Assembly: GCF_017991995.1 (NCBI RefSeq)
Contig: NZ_JAGOPN010000016.1
Span: 1 to 64,000, forward strand
Origin: Pseudacidovorax sp.
GTDB lineage: Bacteria; Pseudomonadota; Gammaproteobacteria; Burkholderiales; Burkholderiaceae_C
Length of the DNA: 64,000 bases
Direction of reading: 5' to 3'
The notes under the pieces: generated by a model
Database searches by the model: none
What the model was told of the DNA's origin: nothing
The model's input: only the letters and a program-made list of their open reading frames with translations
In this document: piece after piece, positions 6,511-15,705 of the stretch
Numbering within the stretch: position 1 is the stretch's first letter
Layout: each line of letters begins with the position of its first letter
Translations under genes and position numbers: made by a program

Positions 6511-9288
6511 TCAGGTCCGGCGCCGGCGAGCCACCCCCAGTGCGACGAGGCCGGCCAGCACCAGGGCGAGGTCACCCAGGTCCAGCGCACCCCCCTTCCT
6601 GCTGAAAGGCGAGGCGATCGGCATCACCGGCTGCGTGGGCTCCGTGCTCGGCGGTGTCGTCGGCGTCGTCGGGGTGGTCGGGGTGGTCGGCTCATCCTCC
6701 ACTGCATAGGCGGCGACGTCGTAGGCATAGAGCTTGACGCTCGTGCCTTCCTTGGGGCTCTCCGCCTGCACGGCGACGAAGCCGCCGACGGAGCCCTGCC
6801 GCTGGCTGATGGCGTTGCCGGCGTCGCGGTTGGGCGTCTCGCCATCGACCACGTCCTTCAGGACGTAATGCTGCTTGACGCCGTCCTTCTCGGTGTAGAG
6901 GAACATCTTCATCTCGCCGCTTTCCGGATCGATGGGCGTGTTGAACCACACCGCCTGGTCCAGGTTCCTTTCGGCGATCTGCGAACCCTCCTGCCCGTTC
7001 GTCTGGCGCGTGATCAGCGAGTTCCGGCCCGCCACGACGGTGCCGGTCGCTCCGTTGCCCCGGAAGACGATCTGCGGATAGACGTTGGTGCCATGGATGA
7101 AGCTCTGCATGGTGTGCCCCTCCTGGCTCGCGTAGGGGCCTGCGGCAGGGCTCTTCGCCTCCTCGAAGACGAACTTGAGGTTGTCCTGCGACAGGGCCGG
7201 CTCGGTGTCGGGCGCATTCGCGCTGCGCGACGGCACGAGGATGTCGCCCCGCAGGGTGACCGGCGTGCGCGACAGCGACTCCGGCGAAGCCGCGGTGGCG
7301 GGCTTGGTCCTGTTGGTCAATGCCGCAGGCTGCATCTTCCCGTTGAAGTCGGACTCGCCAGACACCACCATGTAGGTCCGGCCGGGCTCGAATCGCGTGA
7401 CGAGCCGCCAGGCCTTCTCCGTGGACGCGTCCTTCTGCAGCTTCAGGCCCGTCGGTCCGGCGATGACGTCCTGCGGCGACAGGACGAGCGTGGTGCGCCC
7501 ATGCTTGGGCACCGGCTTCGTTTCCACGACGCCGGATGCTCTCGCCATGCCGTCGCTGCCATAGGAGGTCTTGTACTGCCTGAAGGGCGTCACGCCGTCG
7601 CTGAAGCGGACGTCGGCATAGGACAGGGGGGCTTCCAGGGCGTTGTACGCGTCCATCCATCCGACGGTCATCTTGCCGAAGGACACGACGAAGGTCGCCG
7701 TGTTCTCCACGGCCGTGGTGGCCGGCGCGGGGCCGCGCGCGGTTACCGTCACATGGCAGGGCTTGCCGGGGCTCACCGCGCAGTCGGGCGGGTTGAACTT
7801 CATGCTCTCGACGGCGAACCCTGCCGGAAGCGCGACGTTGGCCGGCGTGAACACGACGTTCTTCGTGCTGGCCGGCACGTTGATGTCGAGCATCGCCTGC
7901 GCGTTCTTGCCGCCCCAGGTCCGGGCTTTGAAGCTTTCCCCGCCGTAGCTGAAGGTCGCGGTGACCCCGTTGGGCGGCAGGCCGGCATCGATGAGGTATT
8001 GCTCGGGGTCGGTCGTGGCCCAGTACGCCTCCTTCGGCTGGCCCACGGCGGACCACGGATAGCCATTGGTGTGATAGCCCGGATCCGTCATGCCCCACCA
8101 GGTCACACGGTGCACGCCGCCCTTGTACCCGGGGTGGCGGCCGCTCGGGCCGGCGGCATATTCCTTGAGCAGGCTGAACAGCTTCGCGTACTGGATGCCC
8201 TGTTCCTTGAACAAGGCCTCCATCTCGGGGCCGTTCTGGATCCGCTGGCCCTTGTCCAGGCCCAGCGTGGGCGCGAGATCCAGCTCGGTCAGGTCGACAT
8301 TCACCCCCGCTTCGAGATAGGTCTTGATGGTCCGCTCGAAGGCGTCCATGTTGAGCCGCATGTCCCAGTGACCCTGCGTGCCGATCACGTCGACCAGCGG
8401 CCGGGGATTGCCCTTGGCATCCAGAAGGATGCGCCCCTTGCCCGCGGCCGATTCGGCCGCGTAGCGCTGGTTGAACTCCTTGACCATCGATGCGATGGCC
8501 GTGGCCTTGGAGGCGCGCTCGTTGTCGTTGAAGTCGTTGTAGTTCAGGATCGACGTCGTGTTCTGGCGCGCATGGAAGAACGCGTCATACATGTACTCCC
8601 AGCTCTTGCCGCCCTTGGCGTAGGCCTGGGCCCAGCGCGACGGGCGCTCCTCGGGGCTGTACCCCGTTCTCAGGGCATTGCGCCAGTCGGCGGGGTTGTC
8701 GGGGTTGTCCTTGAACGCTTCGTTGACCACGTCCCATGCGTAGGTCTTGTACGGCTCCTGATCGAAATGGCCGGCCACGGTCCGGATGTAGTACTCCAGG
8801 TTGGTCTTCGCCGTGGTGTAGTCCCACGGGGTTTCCCATCCGCCCGTCGAGGTCAGGACGTTGGGCGCGGGCCACTGGGCCGACTGGTTGTGCCAGAGCA
8901 GGGTATGCCCCGTGACCTTGAAGCCGCGCGCGTTGGCCGCGCTGATGTCGGCGTTGATGCCGGACGTCAGATTGGTGAGGAACGTCGGGGTGGGATTGCT
9001 GCTCCCGCCATTCCAGAACTCCGGCTTCATCGCGTTGCTGGGCGTCGCCGCGTTGAAGTGCTTCAGCGTCATGGCAGCGGTGGAGTTCTCGCCCGGCACC
9101 ACATTGGTTCCGAAATAGCTGGCGCTGAGATTGGTGCTGCCGATCAGGAAGTAGTTCTTGTAGACGTCTTTGAGCGCGGGCCAGTTGGCCGGGTCGGTGG
9201 GGCGCTCCGCCGCCATGACGCCGTTCGTCAGCACGGCGCCGGTTGCCAGGGCCATCAAGACACGCCTGGCGTCAATGCGTCCGGTCAT
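6511..9288 (-). CDS. Secreted GH10 endo-1,4-beta-xylanase with GlyGly-CTERM tail
   Basis: A 925-residue secreted enzyme. A signal peptide ends near GVMAAERP, and a GH10 catalytic domain covers roughly residues 30-400. The acid/base glutamate is E190 in WDVVNEAF and the nucleophile is E335 in VDLTELDLA. About 500 residues of unrecognised, probably beta-rich sequence follow. Then come a Thr-Pro linker of four PTT-type repeats and a tail with FSRKGG, a hydrophobic helix and a final RRRR, which is a GlyGly-CTERM sorting signal. It cleaves xylan outside the cell. The chosen ATG has AGGAAA upstream; an in-frame ATG at 9405 behind a GA-rich tract is possible. It follows dctM by 228 bases and probably ends the xylonate operon. 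Confidence 0.9.
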   Translation of the reverse strand: MTGRIDARRVLMALATGAVLTNGVMAAERPTDPANWPALKDVYKNYFLIGSTNLSASYFGTNVVPGENSTAAMTLKHFNAATPSNAMKPEFWNGGSSNPTPTFLTNLTSGINADISAANARGFKVTGHTLLWHNQSAQWPAPNVLTSTGGWETPWDYTTAKTNLEYYIRTVAGHFDQEPYKTYAWDVVNEAFKDNPDNPADWRNALRTGYSPEERPSRWAQAYAKGGKSWEYMYDAFFHARQNTTSILNYNDFNDNERASKATAIASMVKEFNQRYAAESAAGKGRILLDAKGNPRPLVDVIGTQGHWDMRLNMDAFERTIKTYLEAGVNVDLTELDLAPTLGLDKGQRIQNGPEMEALFKEQGIQYAKLFSLLKEYAAGPSGRHPGYKGGVHRVTWWGMTDPGYHTNGYPWSAVGQPKEAYWATTDPEQYLIDAGLPPNGVTATFSYGGESFKARTWGGKNAQAMLDINVPASTKNVVFTPANVALPAGFAVESMKFNPPDCAVSPGKPCHVTVTARGPAPATTAVENTATFVVSFGKMTVGWMDAYNALEAPLSYADVRFSDGVTPFRQYKTSYGSDGMARASGVVETKPVPKHGRTTLVLSPQDVIAGPTGLKLQKDASTEKAWRLVTRFEPGRTYMVVSGESDFNGKMQPAALTNRTKPATAASPESLSRTPVTLRGDILVPSRSANAPDTEPALSQDNLKFVFEEAKSPAAGPYASQEGHTMQSFIHGTNVYPQIVFRGNGATGTVVAGRNSLITRQTNGQEGSQIAERNLDQAVWFNTPIDPESGEMKMFLYTEKDGVKQHYVLKDVVDGETPNRDAGNAISQRQGSVGGFVAVQAESPKEGTSVKLYAYDVAAYAVEDEPTTPTTPTTPTTPPSTEPTQPVMPIASPFSRKGGALDLGDLALVLAGLVALGVARRRRT

Positions 9289-9408
9289 GCGAGGCGCTTT
9301 CCTGGTGGGCCCGAGGCGTGGAGGTATCCGCGTCGGTGATTCGTAGGCCATTGCAGGGTCGTCCTGCCGCCCTGCTGCGGGTGGGGGTTCGATGATCAGA
9401 TGCATGCT

Positions 9409-9432
9409 TGTCTCTCTCTCTCTTGTCTCTCT
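9409..9432. repeat. TC/GA dinucleotide-rich tract
   Basis: A short run of TC dinucleotides (six copies at 9411-9422, then a second run). It lies between the dctM stop and the xylanase start. Read on the minus strand it is a GA-rich tract just ahead of an alternative in-frame ATG at 9405, so it could act as a ribosome-binding region or be a slippage-prone simple repeat. Nothing else was recognised in 9289-9516. Confidence 0.5.
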
Positions 9433-9516
9433 TGGTTGGAAGAAATGTCTCCGCGTCGGCAGTGCTCTCGGGCCGCACGACGGGCATGACGGGTTCGCTC
9501 GCACCGTGCCGGTGCT

Positions 9517-10794
9517 TCAATAGAACCAGCGCAGTGGTGCCAGAACCAGTTGCGGGAAGAGCACCAACAGGAACATCACCGCGAACTGCGTGGCCATGAA
9601 GGGCATCACGCCGCGGGTCACCTCGTCCATCTTCATCCGGCCGACGCCGGCGACGACGTTGAGGATCGTGCCGACCGGGGGCGTGACCAGGCCGATGGAG
9701 TTGTTGATGATGAAGAGCACCCCGAAGTAGATGGGGTCGATGCCGGCGGCCTTGATCAGCGGCATCAGGACCGGCGTCATGATGAGGATGGTCGGCGTCA
9801 TGTCCATCGCCGTGCCCACCACCATGACCAGCACCATGATGGCGATCATCAGCAGCGTCTGGTTGCCCAGCAGCGGACGCAGCAGCTCCACCACCTGTTG
9901 CGGCAGGTCGGCCACCGTGATGAGCCAGGCCGACACCATGGCAGCGGCCACCAGGAACATCACCACCGCCGTGGTGCGTGCCGCCGTGACGAAGATGTGG
10001 AAGAGCGCGCGCAGCGGCAGTTCGCGGTAGATCACGTTGCCCACGAAGAGCGCATAGACCGCGGCGACCACCGCCGCCTCGGTGGGTGTGAACACACCCA
10101 TGCGCAGGCCCACGAGGATGAACACCGGCAGCATCAGCGCCCAGACCGACTCGCGCGCGGCGGCCCAGATTTCGGCGCGCGATTTGCGCGGCGGCAGGAC
10201 CAGCGTCTCCTTGCGGCCCAGCCACCACCAGGTCAGTGCCAGGCCGGCGCCGATCAGGATGCCGGGGACGATGCCGGCAATGAACAGCTTGCTGATCGAC
10301 ACGTTGGCCGTGACGCCGAAGATGACGAAGCCGATGCTCGGAGGGATGATGGGGCCGATGACACCGGCCGCGGCGATCAGGCCACCCGACACCTCCTTCT
10401 TGTGCCCGGCCTTGATCATCATCGGCAGCAGCAGGGCCGTGAGCGCCGCGGCATCGGCCACCGCCGAGCCGGACAGCGCCGACAGCAGGCAGCCGGCGAG
10501 CACGACGACATAGCCGAGCCCGCCCTTGACATGGCCGACCAGCGCGAGCGCGAAGTTGACGATGCGCTGCGACAGCCCGCCCACGTTCATGATCTCGCCG
10601 GCCAGCATGAAGAAGGGCACGGCCAGCAGCGGGAAGCTGTCGGCACCGTTGATGAAGTTCTGCGCCAGGATCTGGGCATCGAACAGGTCCAGGTGCCACA
10701 TCAGCGCGACGCCGCTGGCGAGCAGCGCGTAGGCGATGGGAATGCCCAGCGCCATCGCGCCGACGAGGCTGGCGAGAAAGATGAAGACGGTCAT
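9517..10794 (-). CDS. dctM: TRAP transporter large permease (DctM family)
   Basis: A 425-residue membrane protein of about twelve spans. It shows the TRAP large-subunit pattern, with PIAYALLASG near the start, ALSGSAVADAAAL in the middle and a closing NSIGLVTPPVGT block. It moves a carboxylate solute together with sodium ions across the inner membrane, in complex with the small subunit. Its ATG overlaps the dctQ stop as ATGA, so the two are translationally coupled. The dehydratases in the same operon suggest a sugar acid such as D-xylonate as substrate; this is inferred from context. Confidence 0.92.
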   Translation of the reverse strand: MTVFIFLASLVGAMALGIPIAYALLASGVALMWHLDLFDAQILAQNFINGADSFPLLAVPFFMLAGEIMNVGGLSQRIVNFALALVGHVKGGLGYVVVLAGCLLSALSGSAVADAAALTALLLPMMIKAGHKKEVSGGLIAAAGVIGPIIPPSIGFVIFGVTANVSISKLFIAGIVPGILIGAGLALTWWWLGRKETLVLPPRKSRAEIWAAARESVWALMLPVFILVGLRMGVFTPTEAAVVAAVYALFVGNVIYRELPLRALFHIFVTAARTTAVVMFLVAAAMVSAWLITVADLPQQVVELLRPLLGNQTLLMIAIMVLVMVVGTAMDMTPTILIMTPVLMPLIKAAGIDPIYFGVLFIINNSIGLVTPPVGTILNVVAGVGRMKMDEVTRGVMPFMATQFAVMFLLVLFPQLVLAPLRWFY

Positions 10795-11405
10795 GGGCGC
10801 TGTCCGCCGGCCTTGCTGCCGGAGTGAGGGGATTGGAAGAGGTCGTGGGCGGCGTCGTCGCGCGCAAGCTGGGCCTGCAGGGCCTCGAGCTCGGCCTGCT
10901 CTTCCGATTCCTTGACCATCACGAGCTCGCTCTCGCGGATGCGCCCCGTCAGCACCCGCGCCAGCTGCAGCAGGAGCAGCAGGCCGGCCAGTACGGAGAA
11001 GACCACGCCCGAGGCATAGAAGATGGCCACCGGGGCGCCGGTCACCGGCGCCTCCATGTCCAGGTTCAGCCGTGCCTGCACCCAGCTGCCGGTGAGGAAC
11101 AGCCAGGTCACGTAGAGCATCAGCAGGTGGCCCAGCACCAGGCAGACCTTCTTGCCCGTGGCGCTGAGGCGCGAGACCAGCATGTCGGTGCCCAGGTGCG
11201 CCCCGTCGCGCAGCGCGACCACGGCACCCAGGAAGCACAGCCAGACGAACAGCCAGCGCGACAGTTCCTCGCTGACCGCGATGCCGGAGTTGAGGACGTA
11301 GCGCAGGACCACGTTGCCGAACACCAGCACCACCATGAGGGCGAGCGCGGCGGCGATCAGGATGTCGATGGCGCGGCAGAAGCGCGCGATGGTGGTGTCG
11401 ATCAT
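10791..11405 (-). CDS. dctQ: TRAP transporter small permease (DctQ family)
   Basis: A 204-residue protein with four hydrophobic segments and the family pattern NVVLRYVLNSGIAVSEELSRW near the N-terminus. A polar, charged tail follows the last span. DctQ pairs with DctM to form the membrane unit of a TRAP transporter. The ATG at 11405 has GGAG eight bases upstream; a TTG two codons earlier is less likely. The stop overlaps the dctM start. The C-terminal tail of about 50 residues is longer than in many DctQ proteins. Confidence 0.88.
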   Translation of the reverse strand: MIDTTIARFCRAIDILIAAALALMVVLVFGNVVLRYVLNSGIAVSEELSRWLFVWLCFLGAVVALRDGAHLGTDMLVSRLSATGKKVCLVLGHLLMLYVTWLFLTGSWVQARLNLDMEAPVTGAPVAIFYASGVVFSVLAGLLLLLQLARVLTGRIRESELVMVKESEEQAELEALQAQLARDDAAHDLFQSPHSGSKAGGQRP

Positions 11406-11436
11406 GCGCAACTCCGGGCGGGACGCGACGCGGCCA

Positions 11437-12651
11437 TCACAGCCGCGCCCCTTGCAGCAGGCCGCGGTCGGCCAGGTTGCGGATCAGCGCGCGCAGACCG
11501 AACTGCCAGGGCGGTGCCGCCTCGCAGTGCGTCACCCGGTTCTGCAGGCGGCCCAGCCAGTGGCTGTGGATGGTCACCACGTCACCGAGCTTGTGGGTGA
11601 AGCCGCCGCCGGGCTCGTCACGGTCTTCGACCGGCGCGAACAGCGTGCCCAGGAACAGCATGAAGCCGTCCGGGTACTGGTGGCAGGCGGTCGTCTGGTG
11701 CACCAGCTCTTCCGGGTCGCGGCTGATGCTGGCCATGGTGTTGATGCCGCGCAGCAGGTAGCCGTCCTCGCCGCTCACCTCCAGGTGCACCGTTTCGCTG
11801 CGCAGCTGGTCCAGGCCGAAGCCCTCGTCGAAGAGGCGGATGAACGGGCCGATGGCGCAGGACGCGTTGTTGTCCTTGGCCTTGCCCAGCAACAGCGCGC
11901 TGCGGCCTTCGATGTCGCGCAGGTTGACGTCGTTGCCCAGCGCGGCCCCGACGATGGCGCCGCGGCTGTTGACGGCCAGCACCACCTCGGGCTCGGGGTT
12001 GTTCCAGGTCGACTCGGGGCGGATGCCGATGGCCTGGCCATGGCCCACCGACGCCAGCACCGGAGCCTTGGTGAAGACCTCCGCGTCGGGCCCGATGCCC
12101 ACCTCCAGGTACTGCGACCACAGGTTCTTCTGCTGCAGCAGGCGCTTCAATGCCTGCGCCTGGGCCGAGCCTGGGCGGATGTCGGACAGGTCGGTGCCGA
12201 TCAAGGCCGTGACCTGGCCGCGCAGTGCCAGCGCGCGGCTGGCGTCGCCGCCGGCCTGCTCCTCGATCACGCGCTCGATCATGCTGGCGGCGAAGGTCAC
12301 GCCGGCGGCCTTGACCACCTGCAGGTCGCACGGCGCCAGCAGCCAGGGCAGGGCCGGGTCCCGGCCTTCGGCTTGGCTGTTGTCGAGCAGCGCGTCGACG
12401 CTGCACAGGTATTCGCCGTCCGCCGAGCGCACCGCCTGTGCCGGCCGGTCGCTTTCGAGCAGCGTGCTCATGGTGGCGAAGTGGCGGCTCAGGTCGAACA
12501 CGCCGTCGGGGCGCAGGGCCACCACGGCCGGGCCGGCCGGCGTGCCGGCGCACCAGGCACGGGCCACGAGCGTGCCGGCCAGGCCATCCATCGGCAGCAC
12601 GGGGTGCAGGGCAGGGCTGCGCTCCGGCAGGGCCGTCGTTGTCACAGTCAT
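11437..12651 (-). CDS. xylX: Fumarylacetoacetate-hydrolase-family 2-keto-3-deoxy-xylonate dehydratase
   Basis: A 404-residue FAH-fold enzyme closely resembling Caulobacter XylX. Shared blocks include KAAGVTFAASMIERVIEE, LWSQYLEVGIGPDAE, WNNPEPEVVL with its metal-binding glutamates, and GNDVNLRDIEGRSALLL. XylX converts 2-keto-3-deoxy-D-xylonate to alpha-ketoglutarate semialdehyde in the oxidative xylose (Weimberg) route. The gene sits 20 bases behind xylD, and an AAGGAAA ribosome binding site precedes the ATG. A matching enzyme for L-arabinonate breakdown is the main alternative, since the two pathways share this intermediate type. Confidence 0.85.
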   Translation of the reverse strand: MTVTTTALPERSPALHPVLPMDGLAGTLVARAWCAGTPAGPAVVALRPDGVFDLSRHFATMSTLLESDRPAQAVRSADGEYLCSVDALLDNSQAEGRDPALPWLLAPCDLQVVKAAGVTFAASMIERVIEEQAGGDASRALALRGQVTALIGTDLSDIRPGSAQAQALKRLLQQKNLWSQYLEVGIGPDAEVFTKAPVLASVGHGQAIGIRPESTWNNPEPEVVLAVNSRGAIVGAALGNDVNLRDIEGRSALLLGKAKDNNASCAIGPFIRLFDEGFGLDQLRSETVHLEVSGEDGYLLRGINTMASISRDPEELVHQTTACHQYPDGFMLFLGTLFAPVEDRDEPGGGFTHKLGDVVTIHSHWLGRLQNRVTHCEAAPPWQFGLRALIRNLADRGLLQGARL

Positions 12652-12671
12652 TCAGATTTCCTTGGGCGTGA

Positions 12672-14498
12672 TCAATGGTTGTGGCGCGGCGTGCGTTCGG
12701 CGATGCGCCGGTACTTCAGGGCCATGTCCAGCGTGGCGCCGTCCACCAGCTGTCCGGTGTTGCGGCGGTACATCTCTTCCCAGGGGGACTGGCTCGGCGG
12801 CAACTGCGGCGCGGGCAGCTCGTGCTGGCGCCGGGCGATCTCCTCGTCGGACACCATGGCGTCGCAGCGGCGGGCATTGAGATCGACACGGATCACATCG
12901 CCGGTCCTGAGCCAGCGCAGGCCGCCGCCCACGGCGCTTTCGGGCGACACGTTCAGGATGGAGGGGCTGTCGGCCGTGCCGGACTGGCGTCCGTCACCGA
13001 GCGTCGGCAGCGCCTGGATGCCGCGCTGGATCAGGGCATCGGGCGGCTGCATGTTGACCACCTCCGCCGAGCCCGGCCAGCCGATGGGGCCGGCGCCCCG
13101 CATCACCAGGATGCAGCCTTCGTCGATCTCGAGCGCCGGATCGTTGATGCGGGCGTGGTAGTCATCGGCGCCATCGAAGACCACCGCACGCGCCTCGAAC
13201 ACGTCCTCGTGGCCCGGCCGGCTCAGGTAACGCTCGCGGAAGCTGCGCGAGATGACCGAGGTCTTCATGATGCCGAAGTCGAAGAGATTGCCGCTCAGCA
13301 CCAGAAAGCCCGCCTTGGTCATCAGCGGTGCGTCGAAGGGGCGGATGACTTCGCGATCGGTGCTTTCGCGGTCCTGGACGTTCTCGCCCACGGTCTTGCC
13401 CGTCACGCTGGCGCAGTCGCCATGCAGGCGGCCGGCCTGCTGCAGTTCCCACATCAGCGCCGGCACGCCGCCGGCGCGGAAGAAGCGCTCGCCCAGGAAC
13501 CTGCCGGCGGGCTGCATGTCCAGCAGCAGCGGGAGGTCGTAGGCATGGTCCGTCCAGTCCTGCGGCCGCAGCTCCACGCCGGCGTGGCGGGCCATGGCCA
13601 TGATGTGCACCTGTGCGTTGCTGGAGCCGCCCGCGCAGCTGACCACCGACAGGGCGTTGAGGAAGCTCTCGCGGCTGAGGATGCGTGAGGGCCGCAGGTC
13701 CTCGAAGGCCATGCCCACGATGCGGCGGCCGGTCTCGTAGGCCATCTGGCCGCGTTCGCGGTAGGGCGCCGGGATGGCGGCACAGCCCGGCAGCGCGAGA
13801 CCGAGCGCCTCGGCGACGGCATTCATCGTCGACGCCGTCCCCATGGTGTTGCAGTGCCCCGCCGAGGGCGCACTGCTGCAGGCGCGCTGGAGGAACTCCT
13901 CCTCATCGATCTCGCCCGCCGCGAGTTGCCGGCGGCTGCGCCAGATCACCGTGCCCGAGCCCACCAGTTCGCCGCCATGCCAGCCGTCGAGCATGGGGCC
14001 GCCCGACAGCACGATGGCCGGAATGTCCACGGTGCTCGCGGCCATGATGCCCGCCGGCGTGGTCTTGTCGCAGCCGGTGGTCAGCACCACGGCGTCGATG
14101 GGATAGCCGTACAGGATCTCGACCAGGCCCAGGTAGGCCAGGTTGCGGTCGAGTGCGGCGGTGGGCCGGCGGCAGTTCTCGAAGATGGGGTGCACGGGGA
14201 ACTCCATCGGAATGCCCCCCGCATCGCGGATGCCGTCGCGCACGCGGCGCGCCAGGTCCAGGTGGATGCGGTTGCACGGCGACAGGTCGCTGCCCGTCTG
14301 CGCAATGCCGATGATGGGCCGGCCCGAACGCAGTTCGGCGGGTGTCAGTCCGTAGTTCATGAAGCGCTCCAGATAGAGCGCCGTCATGTCGGAGCGATGG
14401 GGGTCTGCAAACCATTCGCGCGAGCGAAAGCTGCGACCAGCTCTGTTGTCCATGGCGGTCGACGTCGGAAAGGGGAGGATCGAAGGAAGCGGCCGCAT
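12672..14498 (-). CDS. xylD: D-xylonate dehydratase, IlvD/Edd family
   Basis: A 608-residue IlvD/Edd dehydratase nearly colinear, as far as I recall that sequence, with Caulobacter XylD. The resemblance runs from the N-terminal FRSREWF and [15 protein letters not shown] to the closing PRHNH. Iron-sulfur ligand cysteines are seen in GCDKTTPAG (near residue 141) and [12 protein letters not shown] (near 214). The enzyme dehydrates D-xylonate to 2-keto-3-deoxy-xylonate; L-arabinonate is a possible alternative substrate. The start at 14498 has an excellent AAGGAGG five bases upstream. An ATG at 14453 would give the more usual family length of about 593 residues but lacks such a site. It lies between dctP and xylX. 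Confidence 0.87.
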   Translation of the reverse strand: MRPLPSILPFPTSTAMDNRAGRSFRSREWFADPHRSDMTALYLERFMNYGLTPAELRSGRPIIGIAQTGSDLSPCNRIHLDLARRVRDGIRDAGGIPMEFPVHPIFENCRRPTAALDRNLAYLGLVEILYGYPIDAVVLTTGCDKTTPAGIMAASTVDIPAIVLSGGPMLDGWHGGELVGSGTVIWRSRRQLAAGEIDEEEFLQRACSSAPSAGHCNTMGTASTMNAVAEALGLALPGCAAIPAPYRERGQMAYETGRRIVGMAFEDLRPSRILSRESFLNALSVVSCAGGSSNAQVHIMAMARHAGVELRPQDWTDHAYDLPLLLDMQPAGRFLGERFFRAGGVPALMWELQQAGRLHGDCASVTGKTVGENVQDRESTDREVIRPFDAPLMTKAGFLVLSGNLFDFGIMKTSVISRSFRERYLSRPGHEDVFEARAVVFDGADDYHARINDPALEIDEGCILVMRGAGPIGWPGSAEVVNMQPPDALIQRGIQALPTLGDGRQSGTADSPSILNVSPESAVGGGLRWLRTGDVIRVDLNARRCDAMVSDEEIARRQHELPAPQLPPSQSPWEEMYRRNTGQLVDGATLDMALKYRRIAERTPRHNH

Positions 14499-14537
14499 GG
14501 CCGCCTCCTTCCCGCGGGGCAGACTTGCCCGAGGAAC

Positions 14538-15557
14538 TTACTTGCTGTCCGTGGTGCTGCCGCGCACCTTGGCAAGTTCGCCGTTCATCTCGGCGGTGGT
14601 GTCCTCGCCGTATTCCTTGCTGAACTTGGCCAGCACCGGCTGCAGCTTGCTGCGCATCTTGGCCTGCTCGGCCGGCGGCAATTCGGTGATCTGCATGCCG
14701 GCCTTCTTCAGGTCGGCCAGGGCCGTGTCGGAGAAGGCGCGGATGGTCTTGCGCTCATACAGCGTGGCTTCCTGCGCCGCGTCCTGCACGATCTTCTGCT
14801 CCTCGGGCGACAGGCCGTCCCAGGTCTTCTTGGACATCAGCAGCACCCAGGCGCTGTACATGTGCCGCGACAGCACCAGGTGCTTCTGCACTTCGTAGAA
14901 CTTGCTGGCCAGGATGGTGGCCGGCGGGTTCTCCTGGCCATCGACGGCCGCCTGCTCCATCGCCGTGTACAGCTCGGTGAAGGGCATGGGCGTGGCATTG
15001 GCGCCCAGTGCATTGAAGGTTTCGAGGAACAGGGGGCTCTGGATGACGCGCAGCTTCAGGCCGCTCAGGTCCTCGGCACGCTGGACCGGCCGGCGCGAGT
15101 TGGTGACATGGCGGAAGCCGTTCTCCCAGAAGCCCAGGCCAATCAGGCCCTTCTCTGGCAGCTTGGCCAGCAGTTTCTGGCCGAAGGGGCCGTCCAGCAC
15201 CGCGTCGGCTTCCTTCTCGTTGTTGAAGGTCATGGGCAGGTTCAGCACGCCGAAGGGCTTGACCAGCGACACCAGCGTGGAGCTGTCGGGGATCGTCATC
15301 TCCAGCGTGCCGCCGCGCAGGGCTGAGGTCATGCTGAGGTCGTTGCCCAGCGATCCGCTGGCGTAGACCCGCGCCGTCAGCTTGCCGCCGCTCTTGGCCG
15401 CCAGCCGGTCGGCGAAATGCTTGAGGGCCAGGGCCTGCGGATGGTCTTCGCTGAGGCCGGTGCCGATCTTGAATACGTGCTCCTTGATCTGCGCAAAGGC
15501 AGAGCCGGCCAGTGCGGCCAGCAGCACAGTCGCCAGGCCCAGTGATCTGATCTTCAT
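14538..15557 (-). CDS. dctP: TRAP transporter periplasmic receptor (DctP family)
   Basis: A 339-residue secreted solute receptor. The signal peptide ends at GSAFAQ, and the mature part shows DctP traits: SEDHPQALALKHFADR, VYASGSLGNDLSM, and a central TNSRRPVQRAEDLSGLKLRV block containing the conserved arginine that binds the carboxylate of the ligand. It delivers a sugar acid or other organic acid to DctQM. It is first in the operon dctP-xylD-xylX-dctQ-dctM, with GGAG before its ATG. The divergent LysR gene probably controls it. D-xylonate as ligand is an inference from the neighbours. Confidence 0.9.
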   Translation of the reverse strand: MKIRSLGLATVLLAALAGSAFAQIKEHVFKIGTGLSEDHPQALALKHFADRLAAKSGGKLTARVYASGSLGNDLSMTSALRGGTLEMTIPDSSTLVSLVKPFGVLNLPMTFNNEKEADAVLDGPFGQKLLAKLPEKGLIGLGFWENGFRHVTNSRRPVQRAEDLSGLKLRVIQSPLFLETFNALGANATPMPFTELYTAMEQAAVDGQENPPATILASKFYEVQKHLVLSRHMYSAWVLLMSKKTWDGLSPEEQKIVQDAAQEATLYERKTIRAFSDTALADLKKAGMQITELPPAEQAKMRSKLQPVLAKFSKEYGEDTTAEMNGELAKVRGSTTDSK

Positions 15558-15686
15558 GATGTCTCCAGAATGGAATATGCAGGGGCGCGGCGACCTTGCC
15601 GCGATGCGCCGGCCCTCTGTGGAGCCGTACTCGACGCACCCGAAGGCTAGGTGACGGCCACCTGCCGGTCCACTGACTTTTTCGCT

Positions 15687-15705
15687 AGCATCCATTCCAA
15701 ATGCT
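15687..15705. promoter_or_regulatory. Inverted repeat AGCAT-N9-ATGCT, possible LysR site
   Basis: A 19-base inverted repeat in the dctP/LysR divergent gap. It overlaps the ATG at 15701 but lies just upstream of the next in-frame ATG at 15707. If translation begins at 15707 this would be an ordinary leader-proximal operator. The assignment rests on symmetry and position only. Confidence 0.35.

Noticed and set aside
6124-9339. Plus-strand open frame of over 1000 codons opposite the rhombosortase and xylanase
   Set aside because: It runs antisense to the clearly homologous GH10 xylanase and is Arg/Gly/Val-rich shadow sequence typical of high-GC DNA.
9403-9432. Phase-variable simple repeat controlling the xylanase
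   Set aside because: Only six TC units are present and the tract lies upstream of the favoured start, so slippage would not change the reading frame of that form.
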